Shown: positions 51,479 through 63,319 of the stretch, in pieces
Layout of the letters: each line of letters starts with the position of its first letter
How positions within the stretch are numbered: position 1 is the first letter of the stretch
Source of the DNA: Camellia lanceoleosa
Taxonomy: Eukaryota; Streptophyta; Magnoliopsida; Ericales; Theaceae
DNA: 64,000 nucleotides
Direction: 5' to 3'
Assembly (NCBI GenBank): GCA_025200525.1
Contig: CM045761.1
Coordinates: 205,440,254-205,504,253 of the forward strand
The notes under the pieces: model-generated
Seen by the model: only the letters and a program-made list of their open reading frames with translations
Database searches by the model: none
What the model was told of the DNA's origin: nothing
Program-made: the position numbers and the translations under genes

Positions 51479-52087
51479 GAGTCATTATAGTGGTAACCCT
51501 ACTTATATGACTGGAGATCCCAAGAACTAAGTTCAAAACTAAGTTATGTGTGGCTCGCCAGAAATTACCAAGGGATTAAAATTCCCTACCCATTCCTATG
51601 GTGAGAGTGATATCTACAACATGTGTTGTCTGCAGGGGTATAAGGATAAATTTTGCTTTTAATGATTACTTATATCTTGATTTAGGTATAAAAATCAAAA
51701 CAAGTATAAAGAGATACTTACAATAAGAATCACCTATATGAGTGTCGAACTGGGGCCGGTTCTATGAAAATGAAAGAGGCTAAATTCTCTAGAAACACTC
51801 ATGAAAACCAAGAGCGTTCAAGGCCAAAATGAACACAACAGTGAGAACCACGATGTGTTAGAAGATATTTTGTGTGAAATCTATTGTCTTGGCTTACACA
51901 AACAGCTGAACAATTCTAGGCATCACGTCCATTGGTTAGCTAGTAAGTCCGATAGGTTATCACTAAGGAAGGTTCAAGGCCGAAAGCTACCTATCCTGAT
52001 GTAAGATATTTTCGACTTATAATCTTTCGACAAAGTCTGCATATTGTTGCATTTTCGTTGTCATCAAGTTCCATTTATGTGGGGGAT
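51479..52087 (+). other. Copia 3' untranslated region and polypurine tract
   Basis: No open frame of note. It ends in GTGGGGGAT directly before the LTR start TGTTAGAAATGG. Confidence 0.7.
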
Positions 52088-53329
52088 TGTTAGAAATGGT
52101 TTGGAAAATTCTGGGTAAAAACAGAATTTTTTCCTAACTTTGGTCTATTATTTAGGTGGGACCCGTACGTCAAATTTGGCGGGTCTAAGTGGTAACGCAT
52201 TCTATACCGCGTTGTGATTCACGTGGTATATTTGGTTGCTCAAAACCATTATTGGGTGAATGGGAAATTGAAGCCAAAGTGAACTCTATGGAAATAGAGT
52301 TTTGGTAGAAATTCCTTAAGGTTGGAAAATGGCTTGTCCCACATTGATTGGTGAAAAGTTTTGAATGGGTTTATAAGGCATGGGATTGGAACTTTGGATG
52401 TACCCTAAGGGGTACCCAAGTTTTGTAGAGAGTGAGGTTATGGACAAAATGGATTAAACCCATTAGACCCAAAAAATCACCATGCACTCCCCGCCGCCGC
52501 TGGCCGTCCGGTCGGGCGAACTAGGCTGGGCTTGGGCGCTGGTGCGTGACATATGGTTGGGCTTATTCGGCCTAATACTAATCTTTTTGAGCCAAAAACA
52601 TTTGGATTTAATTTTATTTTTTGAAATAAAATCTGTCCCAGAATTCAAATTAATTCTAGAATTAATCTATTCCGATTTTTCTCTATACCCAAACAGGCTC
52701 TACGATTTTATCTGTTTGAAATTTGAACCCAACAGATTTAAATCTGTTTAATTCAAAGCCAAATAGGTTTCATACCTATTCAAAATAGGTTTGCACCTAT
52801 TTAATTCAAAACCAATAGCCATCACTACATCTATAAATAGGCAGCCCTCATTTGATATTTTCATTCAGAAAATTCGTACTTCTCCTCTGCAAATTTATTC
52901 TCTTTATATTGTTACATTAGTTTTCTGTGAAAAAGAGTATATACACTTAGTGTGTTCGTTGTACGAATAAATTGTAGTATTGCATTTATTCGTTGTTGAT
53001 CATTTCATCGTGGGAGATAGACGTCCATATTCTAAAAGCACCGCAGAGATGACGAATCTGTCTTAAGGATACAGTGTCGAACACTGGACTTGATCAGAAT
53101 AATATTCAAAATATTAATCAAGTAAGTTATTTATTTATTTTCTATTTTATTATTATTTATTTAAATAAGATTTTAATTTTGTTATTGTAACAAAACAAAA
53201 TTTGTTTTTATTTATTTAATTCTATTTCTAGTTTGATTTTTGTAATCAAACATTCACTCTCCTTTCTTTTATTTTTTATATATTCTGTTTGTTGTTAAGT
53301 ACACAACAAAATTTATTTTTTCTAATACA
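52088..53329 (+). repeat. Copia 3' LTR, 1242 bp
   Basis: TGTTAGAAATGG at the left, TCTAATACA at the right. It contains a TATA-like CTATAAATAGGCAGCCC at 52840. The segment GGAGATAGACGTCCAT (about 53012) is shared with the fragment at 27855-28290. No second LTR is in the window because the 5' end is lost. Confidence 0.8.
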
Positions 53330-53724
53330 GTGAACATTGTCCAACATCACCTCTCTCTCAAGTCTCTTACTAATTCATGTCAACCCTTTTTTTTTTTTTT
53401 TTGGAACGAATTCATGTCTACTTTAAATCTGTGTTGTAAAATCATTTACAAATAAAATAACCACAACAATTTCCATGTTTAATAAATAGGGAAGAGCAGC
53501 TAAACTGAGTTCAAAATATATATAATCAAGCATATGGCTGTCGATTATGCCATTCAAAATTCAATACACCAGCGAGCAAGCCCCAAGTACCCTGTAGGGA
53601 AAAACCGCCCTGATTCTCCTCTACCATTCACCATCAACATCCCAACAGCAAACATAACAGTCATTTTAAGCAGAGCCTTGGTATTACTGACTGCGTTTTG
53701 TCCCCCCACCAAATGCTACCAAGC

Positions 53725-53938
53725 TATGTTTGGCATGTTAGTTGCGGGATAAAATAGTTATAAAAAAATAAAATAGGTTAAAAAATTAATAAATTAAAAT
53801 GTCACATTTAAATCATAATTATTTTATTTTTTATCTCACAAAAGTTAAAAAAATCAAAAAATCTATCACAAACTAAACTTTTTAACCTCAAGTTAAAATA
53901 GATAAAAAGTCAAGAAGTCAACCTACATTCCAAACAAA
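53725..53938. mobile_element. MITE of family X, copy 2 (about 214 bp)
   Basis: Inverted ends TATGTTTGGCATGTTAGTTG and (inward) TGTTTGGAATGTAGGTTGACT. The interior shares ATGTCACATTTAAATCATAAT and AAACTTTTTAACCTCAAGTT with copies 1 and 3. Confidence 0.72.
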
Positions 53939-53981
53939 AGTTAAAAGTCAAAATACTTTTTCTCAGTCTTAACTCTTTGGC

Positions 53982-54460
53982 CCTGTTTGTTTTTGAAAGT
54001 AGCAGTCTACGACAGACTGTGATTGATGAACAGTGAGCTTAGCATACGTTTGTTTTGTTTGTGCCCTCCGTATTGATAGTCCGTTCGAATTAGGATAGGC
54101 CTTGGACGAACGGATTGTTTGTTTGGGTGAAGAGGTGAGATTAGAAAATAGTCCGTCGGCTTAGTGAATTACCGATTGTCCGCCAAAAAAGCCGACTGTT
54201 TCGGCCAATCAACCAATCAACTATAATTTTTTTTTTTTTTTTTACATGTTAGACATTTTTTTTTAAAACATTAATGTTTAATGATTTTATATTTTTTGTT
54301 CAGTAAAAATCATTATTTTATTTATTTTATTATCTTATACTTGTTTTACATAAAAATAATTTAACAATTCTCATACTAACGACTATCATCAACATAAATA
54401 TAATTTTACAATTCCCTTACTATCAATTCCTTCCATTTTATCTCTAAAAACAAACAAAAC
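53982..54460. repeat. MITE-like segment with CCCTGTTTGTTTTTGA ends
   Basis: Left end GGCCCTGTTTGTTTTTGAAAG; a region near 54440-54457 reads inward as GGTTTTGTTTGTTTTTAGAG. Borders and target duplication are unproved. The rest of 54461-55106 is AT-rich DNA with homopolymer runs and the bZIP60 3' UTR near its right edge. Confidence 0.45.
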
Positions 54461-55106
54461 CTATCATCTTCTAGTAAATGCAAACAAGAAAACCTTTTTT
54501 TTTCTTCTAATAAATAAATACTCCCTAAGTTCCAAATTTTTTTTTTTTTTTTTTTTTGTTGAGAAATTCAACTTTTTTTTGATAATGCAATTATTACTAT
54601 CAACAAATATTAACTTTTTAAAACTACCATTTGATAATACAGTTATTACACTTCAAAAATATTAATATTAATAAATTTAAAAGAACAAAATAAAAAAATT
54701 CATGTCATTCTAATACTTAATTTTTGAAAATAAATTAATATTTTGAGACAATAAAAAATAAAATAAGAGACTAATATTTTAAAACGAATGAAATAAACAA
54801 ATTCTCTATCAAATCAAGCTTTAACACAAATTGAAACTACTACTGCAATATCTGGTTGCTAAAAACAGCAAAATTACCCACCATTTGAAAGCAGCATAAC
54901 CACGGATAATTAATTAAAAGAGTTTTTTGTGAACAGCACGGTAAACAAAAACTATTTTTGGGTTCCAAGACTTCTCGTAGATTATTCCAATTAACAGACT
55001 TATTATAATCTAGTAGCGGGAAGTCCCCCCCAATACTTCTCTAAAGTACAAAACCATAAAACATGAGAGACAAAAGCAGAGTAAAATGGCTCCCGAGTCA
55101 CACCAC

Positions 55107-58100
55107 CTAAACTTCCAGAATAAGTAAACTCGGTTTCATCCTCGACCTTGAAGCTTTGCATCGCTTACACACCATAAAAGACTGGAACACCATCAGTCCA
55201 AGTAACTTACTTTCTGGCCCTCTTGGAGCCAGACTTACCTGACTTTTCTTGTCTACGTTTTCTAGTGAAACTGCTTCCAGACTCAACTGGAGTGAGCTGG
55301 GCAGAATGAGCAGGCAAACAATGCCCAGGAACCAAAGCAGGGAACCCAACAGCAGGGATTCTGTAAAAACCAAAGGCAAATTTATTAATCGATATGCAAA
55401 ACCAATTTATGGATGAATAAACTTTAAACAAGAAGAACCATGACATCAGTCAAGGCCTATTGCAACAATAAAAATTGCAGCCAATATAGAAAAAAGTGTC
55501 ACCAATTGTACTAAGAGAGGCCCTAAAAAATTTCAATCCTGTAGAAGAATTGCAAAAGCTACTGCAAATCTGAGTTACCTTTTTCAGGCTCTAAGGGGAG
55601 AAAAACCATAATTTATTGGATGTTGAATTCCAGCTAACCTAGTTTACCGTAAATGCCTTTCTTCAAGTGCAGAAAGGAAATACAACAATGAGAATGATCA
55701 TATGGAATAATTAGGACAAACATTGCGTTCACTGCTCAATCCACGATGTCACTCTTAATAGGTTGAAAATGTAGCACTAAGGAGGAGGTTGTCTGGCCTT
55801 GGAACTAAAGATTTAAGGACATACACAAAATGAGAACTGCAACATGTCTATAAAGGACAAAAAAATTGGTGAAGGATATAAAGGCTTCATTTCTGCAGTT
55901 CGTATAAATTCAAGGCTTCAAAAGGTCCATTAAGAAGTAAACAAGGTGGGAAGAGACTGATAAATCTAGCCAATTCTACATGGACATCAAATATAAGATG
56001 GAAGAAATTCTAATCAGACGTTAATGTTGTGGTTGGTTGACGAATTTGGAAAGAAATTTAGAGCAGAGAAGGAAAAAGATGTGTGAAACTAGGTGAAATG
56101 TAAATATATTTTATTCACATTTTACTTACCTTTTATTTCCAAATCTCTTCTCAAATCTCCTAACTAAACACAGCGTAAATGAACTAGAAGGCATGGTTTT
56201 GAAACCCGGACCGGACCGGCTGGTTGAACCAGTGACCGGGTGAGGTTCCGGTCCGGTTGGCCCTCTTAAACCGTTCAAATTGAAAAACCGGTGTATTTAT
56301 AGAGAACCGGTGAAACCGGTGGTTTAACCGGTGAACCGGTTGACCTGTTCACGGGTTAATTAAACCAAACCGGTTTGCTTATATATATATATATATATAA
56401 AAACAGATCAATTTTTTTTTTTGTATTGCTTATCTTCCAAAGCAGCCATCTTGCTAGATCTTGTAGAGAGAGACCAGAGATGAGAGATCCAGAGAATACA
56501 GTGAAACAAACCCACTAACCTCTTGCTTCAGCTTTACAAACCCAAATCAAAAATATAAAAATGGGGGAGCACAGCTGCAGAGAACGTCAGAGATCAAAGT
56601 GAAGGAATCCAAATGGGGAAAAAAATTCAGACTTCCACTCTCTCTCTTTTGTTTGGTAAAAGGGAAAGTTTTGTCCTTTTTCTCTATTCTTTTCTTCCGC
56701 TTTCATCTCCTTTGAGACCAGAGCTACTGCTGTTTTGTTTGTTGGGAAAAGGAGCCAATTTTATGGGTAAAAGAGAGAGGGGCCATTAATGGGTAAAATA
56801 TATTATTATATTTTTAAAAGTGAATATATTATTATATTTTTAAAACAGAAGGCATTTATATTATTATATTTTTAAAAGGCCAACTTTTAAAATATATTAT
56901 TATATTTTTCAGTAAAAAAAAATATTAAGAGAAATATTTAAAATAATTTAATATTTTTAATTTATGATTTTTTGATTATATTTTTATTTAAATATAATTT
57001 TAATATATTTATAACGTCACAGTTCGATTTCGATTCAACCCGACGGTTGAACCAGTGACCCGTCCACCCGATTACTTTTCCAGTTCGTTCACCGGTCCGG
57101 TTTTTAAAACATTGCTAGAAGGACATTGTTCCTCAAAGTTTATCCTCTATCAAAAACAAGGTATTCAGTATCGAATCTAATCGTGGTTTAGTATTAACGT
57201 AGCTATGATAGGTGAAGGCATAGAGAATAATGGTTATCAGGTTCATTATTTGCTAAATCTTTGTAACTCAAAACTGACCCTAAACTGGTCATGTTCTTGA
57301 TGAAGACCAAATTAAAGATAAGAACTTGGAGGACATTATTACTTCCTACAAAGTTTTCTCCACTACCAAAAACAGGGTATTCAGTAATCAATGATTGATA
57401 TTGATGTATCTATGAAAGTCATAAGGAACAGAAAAATGCTTGATCATGTCTGGTATCTGCTAGAGCTAGTAACTCGGAACTAGCGTTACACTTTCATTGT
57501 GCTGTCCAACTCAAGACTTGCAAACCCCTTCTAGATGAGCTTGAACAGACCAATATATTCTGCCTACCTACCACCAACTGGGCAACAAACATACCCGGTA
57601 TGCAAGAACTGCCACAATCATAGGTTGATTCTTCAAAAGACAAAAGAACTTGTTATTGCTTGGATAGGTTAGAGCTAGAAAACCCTCCAACAAAACAAAA
57701 TTGTGAGTGTTTGAGAAGTTGCTATTTTAGTTTTTAGCTATTTTAGTAGATTAAAATTTTTGTGTTTTGAAGACTGAATTTTTTTTTTGTAATTAGATAT
57801 GATGTTTGTGAGAGAAAAAATGAAATGATTATGGTTTTGATGTGACATTTTGTCTTATTAGCTATTTTAGCTTATTTTGTTTTTTTTTTTTGTAGATTTT
57901 AGTCTAAATTGGGCTAAAATCCCACTTTTCAAACAGGCCCATTATATAAAAAGATTAACAAAGAAAGAAAGAGCAGGGGAGAGGAGGTTCATGATTCATA
58001 CCCAACAAGAGCACAGCAGACTCCTGCTTGGTCATGGAAGCATCAAAGGCCTTGGCATTCTGCAAGGAAAGGCGTAGAGCTTCATTTTCAGCAAAACAGC

Positions 58101-59365
58101 ACTGGAGCAACCTCCCCAGCCTCCTGCATTCGCCTTCTAAGTACCTACTCTTTATCTCAAGATCCTTCACATACATCTTCTTCCTCTCCCTTGATCTCAC
58201 TGCTGCATCCCGATTTCTCAATTGCCTGTCTCAAAAAAAAAAAAAAATGCAAAATTTACAAAGAACTCGTTAACAAAGTCCACTCTACATCTATAAAAAG
58301 CCCTACAACCTCCAACTACAATCTTCTTATGATAAATACAGGAAGAAATAAAATTGTAAATAACAAGTTGATTGAACAAAGGATTTGCAATCACAAAGCC
58401 AAGTAAACAAACAAACAAACAAAAACAAGAATGTACTTCAGTGGTCCTTATCACAATAAGAAGGTTGTAAAATATTCAAAAAACAATAATAACAATAATA
58501 ATAATAATAATTCCATTGCCAGAGCCAATTATGACCCAGAGGGGCTCCCCTCTTTTTTGAAGTTTCAAGATTTTTCTAATTTACCCATGCTGAAATTTTA
58601 TAAATGCCCCACTTAAATGAATTTTTAAACACTACATTATTTATTTTAAAAAAATTCCCTGCAACTTGGAACAGAAAATGTTTATTTTGTTGAGGGGCCT
58701 CTTCACAAGATATGCCTTGTGCAATTTGATATCTAAATCTTTGGATTGTTTATTGAATGAGAAATGTGTTGGCTTTGAAATTTGACTAGCAGTTATTTAA
58801 AGGATGTCTGTTAATTTTATTAATTGAGATTTGCTACAGAGAACACGAGTTTAAGCACAAACGTCAGCCAGAAACCCTAATAACTAGCACAGCGAAAAAA
58901 GAAGGTAAATGAATGGTACCTTTGTCGTTTCTTGCTAACGGGATCGTTGTTAGCATCTCCATTGTTGTTGTTGTTGTTGTTGTTGTTGATGATGATGATG
59001 TTGTTGTGAGGGAGGTCATCGACCTTGTGGCGCACCTCATGTTCCTCGGGGGAAGAAGAAGAAGAAGTATTGAGATGAAGATCAACGACTTCAGCAGAGT
59101 GATCGGACTGAAGGGGAGAGTCGAGAAGGAATTCCGACAAGAAATCATTTGAAAATTGTACCTCGTTGTCGTTTTCCGTCATCAACATCTGCTCGATCTC
59201 CCCGATCGACAAACACAACGAATCGGGAGGCGAATCCGACATATCTGAAAGGATGAGAGAGGGATCGAATAGATTCAGGTCTTCTGGAACAATGTTATCC
59301 AACATATGTTCCCAATCGATTTGCCCCACTGCAATCCCATTCTCTGGAGTTCCAGATTCACCCAT
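55107..59365 (-). CDS. bZIP60: bZIP60-type membrane-anchored bZIP transcription factor of the ER stress response
   Basis: Plant unfolded-protein-response regulator: made as an ER-membrane protein and, after IRE1-mediated mRNA splicing, as a nuclear activator of chaperone genes. Three exons (59365-58920, 58225-58002, 55360-55107) give 307 residues. The acidic N-terminus (DWEHMLDNIVPEDLNLFDPS) is followed by a serine run and an Ile/Asn tract (about 121-136), then the basic region with N-x7-R (NRDAAVRSR, N153-R161) and a zipper to about 200. Then come the conserved MTKQESAVLLL, a membrane segment (LLLGSLLWFLGIVCLLILP, about 226-244) and a lumenal tail. The second frame behind the membrane segment encodes a basic tail ending at 55207 (see regulatory entry). 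Phases match at both junctions. Close to Arabidopsis bZIP60 in order and length. Intron 2 (2641 bases) contains a hAT-like element and MITE X3. Confidence 0.94.
55320..55360 (-). promoter_or_regulatory. Predicted IRE1 cleavage region in bZIP60 mRNA
   Basis: At the start of exon 3 the mRNA reads CTGCTGTTGGGTTCC (55355-55341), then CTGCTTTGG and TTCCTGGGC (55331-55323). These are the CTG-rich loops that in bZIP60 relatives sit in twin hairpins cut by IRE1. Removing a segment whose length is 2 modulo 3, for example the 23 bases known for the family, joins residue ~227 to the frame reading GHCLPAHSAQLTPVESG. That frame ends with TRKRRQEKSGKSGSKRARK at 55207. This replaces the membrane segment by a basic, nuclear-signal-like tail of 39 residues. 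Exact cut sites were not resolved. Confidence 0.75.
56192..57114. mobile_element. hAT-like element in bZIP60 intron 2, 923 bp, 8-bp TSD
   Basis: Perfect 8-base duplication CTAGAAGG at 56184-56191 and 57115-57122. Inverted ends are CATGGTTTTGAAACCCGGAC and CAATGTTTTAAAAACCGGAC, followed by many CCGGT/ACCGG and GGTTGAACCAGTGAC motifs near both ends. CA...TG termini with an 8-bp TSD fit the hAT superfamily. No transposase; the interior has a TA microsatellite (56378-56398), so it is non-autonomous. Confidence 0.85.
57707..57938. mobile_element. MITE of family X, copy 3, inverted (about 232 bp), in bZIP60 intron 2
   Basis: Ends GTGTTTGAGAAGTTGCTATT and (inward) TGTTTGAAAAGTGGGATTTT. The interior GATTATGGTTTTGATGTGAC is the reverse complement of the corresponding block of copies 1 and 2. 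It lies about 60 bases from exon 2. Confidence 0.72.
58960..59003 (-). repeat. In-frame trinucleotide microsatellite coding Ile/Asn in bZIP60 exon 1
   Basis: Runs of GTT and GAT on the plus strand encode a row of isoleucines followed by about nine asparagines, between the acidic activation part and the basic region. A length-variable, probably disordered linker. Confidence 0.9.
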
Positions 59366-60306
59366 CGAGATTCAACAAAAACTACTCCTAATACTACCTA
59401 ATAATAATTCTTTTTAATTAATCTATAGATAGACGTACAACTACTGATAATACTGATCGAATCGTCTTTCAATATATACATAAAATCGAAGAAGAAGAAG
59501 AAGAAAGACGAAGCAGAGACGAAGAATGGTCTCAATTGTGAGATACGACTGGTAATCTGATTATTTATTTTATTTTATTCGAACCTGCAACGAATCCCGC
59601 GGTTACTTCGAGGGTAAGTAAGGAAAAATAAATAGGGTAGAAGAAAGTGGAACTTGGATGACCAGTGCACCGTTCACACTTGCGTACCCTACTTTTACAT
59701 TTTTTTATTTTATAAATTATAAATATATCTTTTAAAATTTATTTAAAATATAAATTATTCTTTATGATTTAAAAAATTATAAATATCTTTTTATCAGAAT
59801 TTTTTATTTAACAAAATTAATTAAAAAAAGTAAAATGTCTAACTCTTAATTTATACAATAATAAAATTATCTGAATTATTAATTCAAATAAAATTTTAAC
59901 TTTATTAAAAACTGTTAATTAACTTGATAATTTATTAATAAAATAACTTATTTGTTATGAAATTAGAAATTTTAGAAAACATAATGTAATTTTTAAAATT
60001 ACAAGGAATAATTTGTAATTTAAATAAATTACAGAAGGTGTGTTTGTAATTTATTCTTTTTTTTAACAGCAACCCTACAAATTTAAAATTATCTACTCAA
60101 AATTTATTCAAAAATATTAATTAATAATTCAAATTTATTTCATTAATTTAATTTTTATCATATATACTCCCTCAATCTCAAAATATTAGTTCCTTATTTT
60201 ATTTTTCATTATCCAAAAATATTAATCCATTTTTAAAAATCAAGTACAAAAATAATATAAAATTTTCATTTTGCCTTTCTTTTAAATTTATTAACAATAT
60301 AAAAGG
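59366..60306. other. bZIP60 5' UTR / promoter and AT-rich DNA
   Basis: The first ~160 bases contain a GAA-rich run (59490-59505) typical of a leader. Beyond that, a short mixed-composition stretch to about 59690 is followed by AT-rich DNA. No clear TATA box or ER-stress element was assigned with confidence. Confidence 0.4.
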
Positions 60307-60517
60307 TAGGGGTGGGCGCGGGTCGGTTGCGGCCACAGAACTTTCAATTCGCCATCCGTTCGTTAGATTGGCGGATTGAAAAAAATCAATTCGCATCCGT
60401 CTGTCAATTCGGCGGATGTGGATTGAGCGAATTGGCGGTTTGGCGGATGGATGCGAATCGGTTTGGCGGTTTGAAATTTTATAAATTTTCAACATAGTTC
60501 AACTTGGGCACTTCCTC

Positions 60518-60550
<33 letters not shown>

Positions 60551-61220
60551 GTATTACAGTCAATGACTTAAAAAAGTATTATAATTACTACATGCCTCAT
60601 CCAAAGAAAGAAAGTTTGAAACTTTAGAATATCACAATCACTACATGCCTCATCCACATATTACAATCACAGCATGCCCCATCTACATAAAATATTATAA
60701 TCTGTGGTTTTTAAAATATAAAAACAATTCAAATCACCAAAACTATAAACAGAGCAATAGTACAGAATGTATGTCTCTTTGTTGTTACATTTATATATGT
60801 TTTTGAAAACAAAAATCAACCAACATATATCATATTTTCTATTTATTACTTTTAGAGTTAGATTTAAAAACCAAAAAATATAGATAAATAATACGTTTAT
60901 TTTTTTCAATTCAAAAAATATATTCAAATTGAAATTTTTTTTTCAACAAAATATTTGAACTCTTTTTCAATTGAAAACACAAATAAAATATTTAAACAAA
61001 TTGAAAATACAAAATTTTATAAATTACTAAGGGTGCTCGCGGTTTGACGGTTTGGTTGCAGCCAAAAGAACCTCAAATCCGTCATCCGTCCGCCAAATTG
61101 GCGGATTGGAGAAAATCAATCCGTAACTGTCCGCTCTTCATCACGCAACCGTCCAAAATGCGGCGGATCGATTCGGTTCGGTCGGTTTTGGCGGATCAGT
61201 ATATCCGCTATTCACCCCTA
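60307..61220. mobile_element. hAT-like element, 914 bp
   Basis: Inverted ends TAGGGGTGGGCGCGGG and (inward) TAGGGGTGAATAGCGG; flanks ATAAAAGG (60299-60306) and ATAAAAAG (61221-61228), 7 of 8 matching. Subterminal regions at 60320-60475 and 61040-61205 are related GC-richer blocks with many GGCGGATTG / TCCGCC motifs in both orientations. The interior has an A-run and two copies of CACTACATGCCTCATCCA. No transposase. Confidence 0.72.
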
Positions 61221-61994
61221 ATAAAAAGTATAATTATAACATTGATATTTTCAAAAAATATATTATCAAAGGGTAATTTTAAAAAATTAGTTTTTTTAAA
61301 ATGTAATAATTCTATTATCAAAAATAAATAAATTTCTCAAAAATGACTATTATTTTGAAACGGAAGGGTATCTATTTTAAGTAATTTCTGAAATTCTAAT
61401 ACTGGAATCCCGATTTTTCCATTTGAAAAAAGATTATTGGACCAATAGAGTTCAAATAGCATCCGGGGAACAGACGATTTATAAACGTGGACAGAATTGT
61501 GTCATCCAACCAATGGGAAGTCACCTATCCCATAAAGTTTGTATTTGCTACGTCCCACCCCTAAGCATGAGATTAACGCTCCCTTCGAAAAAATTTTAAT
61601 ATATATCTTTCTAAAAATAATATATTATATGTACTTTTAATTATATTATTTTTTTAATTATGATATTATTTTATTTATAATACATGAGTTCTTTAGTTAT
61701 ATTTTACATTGTGTTTAATTATGTTATATTTTTTTTAATTATGATTTAGAAAATTAATGTTACACTATTTTTCTTTTTAGTTATTGTTGATTTTTTTGGT
61801 TTTTGAAGGTTAATTGTGTAATTTCAAATGTGCCAGCAAGGATCAATAAATTTTTACAGAATTTATAATTGCCAACTAATTATCAGACGATTGTGTTGAA
61901 ATTTTTTTAGTCTCAATGAAGAGGACTTTTATTGGTGGCTTATTTTAGGAGAAATTTATAAGAAATAACAAGTACAGAACAATTTAGAAACTAA
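61221..61994. other. Intergenic DNA, no gene seen
   Basis: Mostly AT-rich. A short island at 61430-61590 has two CCAAT boxes, an ATTGGACCAAT palindrome and ACGTGG, but no adjacent ORF; its role is unknown. Confidence 0.35.
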
Positions 61995-62987
61995 GGGTGT
62001 GTTTGATTGGGGGATAAGGGGGGGATTATTTACTGTGCGGATTGTAATCCGCACAGTAAATCTAATCCGGTGTTTGTTTTTTTTTTAGTCCGCCGGACTC
62101 CATGTCCCCCATATGGGGGACTATTGTGTCCTGGGGGGGTGAGACAGAAAGTGGAGGACTATCCACTGTTGGGATTAGATGCAAAAATGACTATTTTGAC
62201 CCTCTACTATTTAATTATGTATTATATTTAATAAAATTCAATAAAATTTAAATGTTTCAATTTAAAAATAAAATAATTTTATTTAACTTTTTATTGATGT
62301 TTTATTTATTTAATTTTTTAAAATAATTTTTTATAGATATTTTATTGATGTTTTATTTTAAAATTTTGTTTATAATTTATTTAATTTCATTATTTAAATT
62401 GTAATAGGTGTTTTATTTAAAATTTTAATTCAAAAAATAATATAAATTTTTATACAGTTATACAAGATTTTATTAAATCAAATTTAGTGGTTATTTATTT
62501 ATTTAATTGTGTAAAAAATAAATTTATTTAATTGTGTAAATAAACAAACACAGTAAATTATTTAATTGTGTAAATAAACAAACACAGTAAAGTTTTGTAT
62601 GTAAAAAAAATAATGATTTGTTATACAGTAATGATTTAAAAAAAAAATTTATTGATATTTTATTTATTTATTTATTTAATTTAAAAAAAAACAAATTTAT
62701 TTAATTAAAAATAATTAAAATATTAAAGATATGTTTAATATTGCTATTACTTAGTAAACAATTGAAAAAGGGCAAAATAGTTTTTTGTTCATTTATCCTA
62801 TCCAGTCCGTCCAACCAAACGTTGGATTCACTGAAAATAGTTCTATCCAGACATCTAATCCCATGAAAAAACAAACACAGGATACATATCCAATCCAACC
62901 AAATAGTCCGGGGGATTCACAGTCCCAGGACTCAAGTCTGATGGATTCTAATTCCCCCTTTTCCAGTCCGTCCAATCAAACACACCC
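61995..62987. mobile_element. Tourist-like (PIF/Harbinger) MITE, 993 bp, TAA TSD
   Basis: Terminal inverted repeat GGGTGTGTTTGATTGG is perfect at both ends, followed by GGGGGAT-like G-runs; flanks are TAA (61992-61994 and 62988-62990). Subterminal CCGGACT/AGTCCG and a TTTACTGTGCGGATT palindrome (62030-62060) form further fold-backs. Without a transposase frame it is a non-autonomous derivative. Confidence 0.85.
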
Positions 62988-62990
62988 TAA

Positions 62991-63319
62991 AGGTATGTTT
63001 GGTTTGCATTTGGAAGATAAGTTTTAGAAAAAAATTTCTAAAAAATTGTTTGGCTTGAGTTTTTCTCAAAAAAATTTCTAAAATCACTTTCTTTTTCTTT
63101 TACATCAATCAATCACTTTTTCTCTCTCCTCTCTCCTTCTCAATCATTTTTTCTCTCACACACATCTACTCAAATTCTTTCAAAATATCAAATCATCCCA
63201 AACTCTCAAAAAAACAACTCTCCCAAAATATACAACCAAACAAATCAAAAAAATTTCTAAACTCTCTCCTCAAAATTTTTTTCAAAAACAACTCTCTCAA
63301 AAACAAACCAAACAAACCC
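62991..63319. mobile_element. Second Tourist-like MITE, 329 bp, sharing the TAA
   Basis: Ends AGGTATGTTTGGTTTG and (inward) GGGTTTGTTTGGTTTG; flanked by TAA at 62988-62990 and 63320-63322. The left TAA is at the same time the right TAA of the preceding MITE. Confidence 0.75.

Larger units (their letters stand above)
49160..53329 (+). mobile_element. 5'-truncated Ty1/copia retrotransposon
   Basis: Plus-strand copia with integrase before reverse transcriptase, the order that separates copia from gypsy. 5' LTR, gag, protease and the first half of integrase are missing; the element begins abruptly beside a Tat LTR. Integrase (49227-49750), reverse transcriptase and RNase H (50043-51478), an untranslated stretch, a polypurine tract TGTGGGGGAT (52078-52087) and a 1242-base 3' LTR (52088-53329) remain. 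Stops and a frameshift make it inactive. Confidence 0.9.

Noticed and set aside
61430..61590. ER-stress element / promoter island (CCAAT, ACGTGG) controlling bZIP60
   Set aside because: More than 2 kb upstream with a transposon in between; spacing does not match CCAAT-N9-CCACG convincingly.
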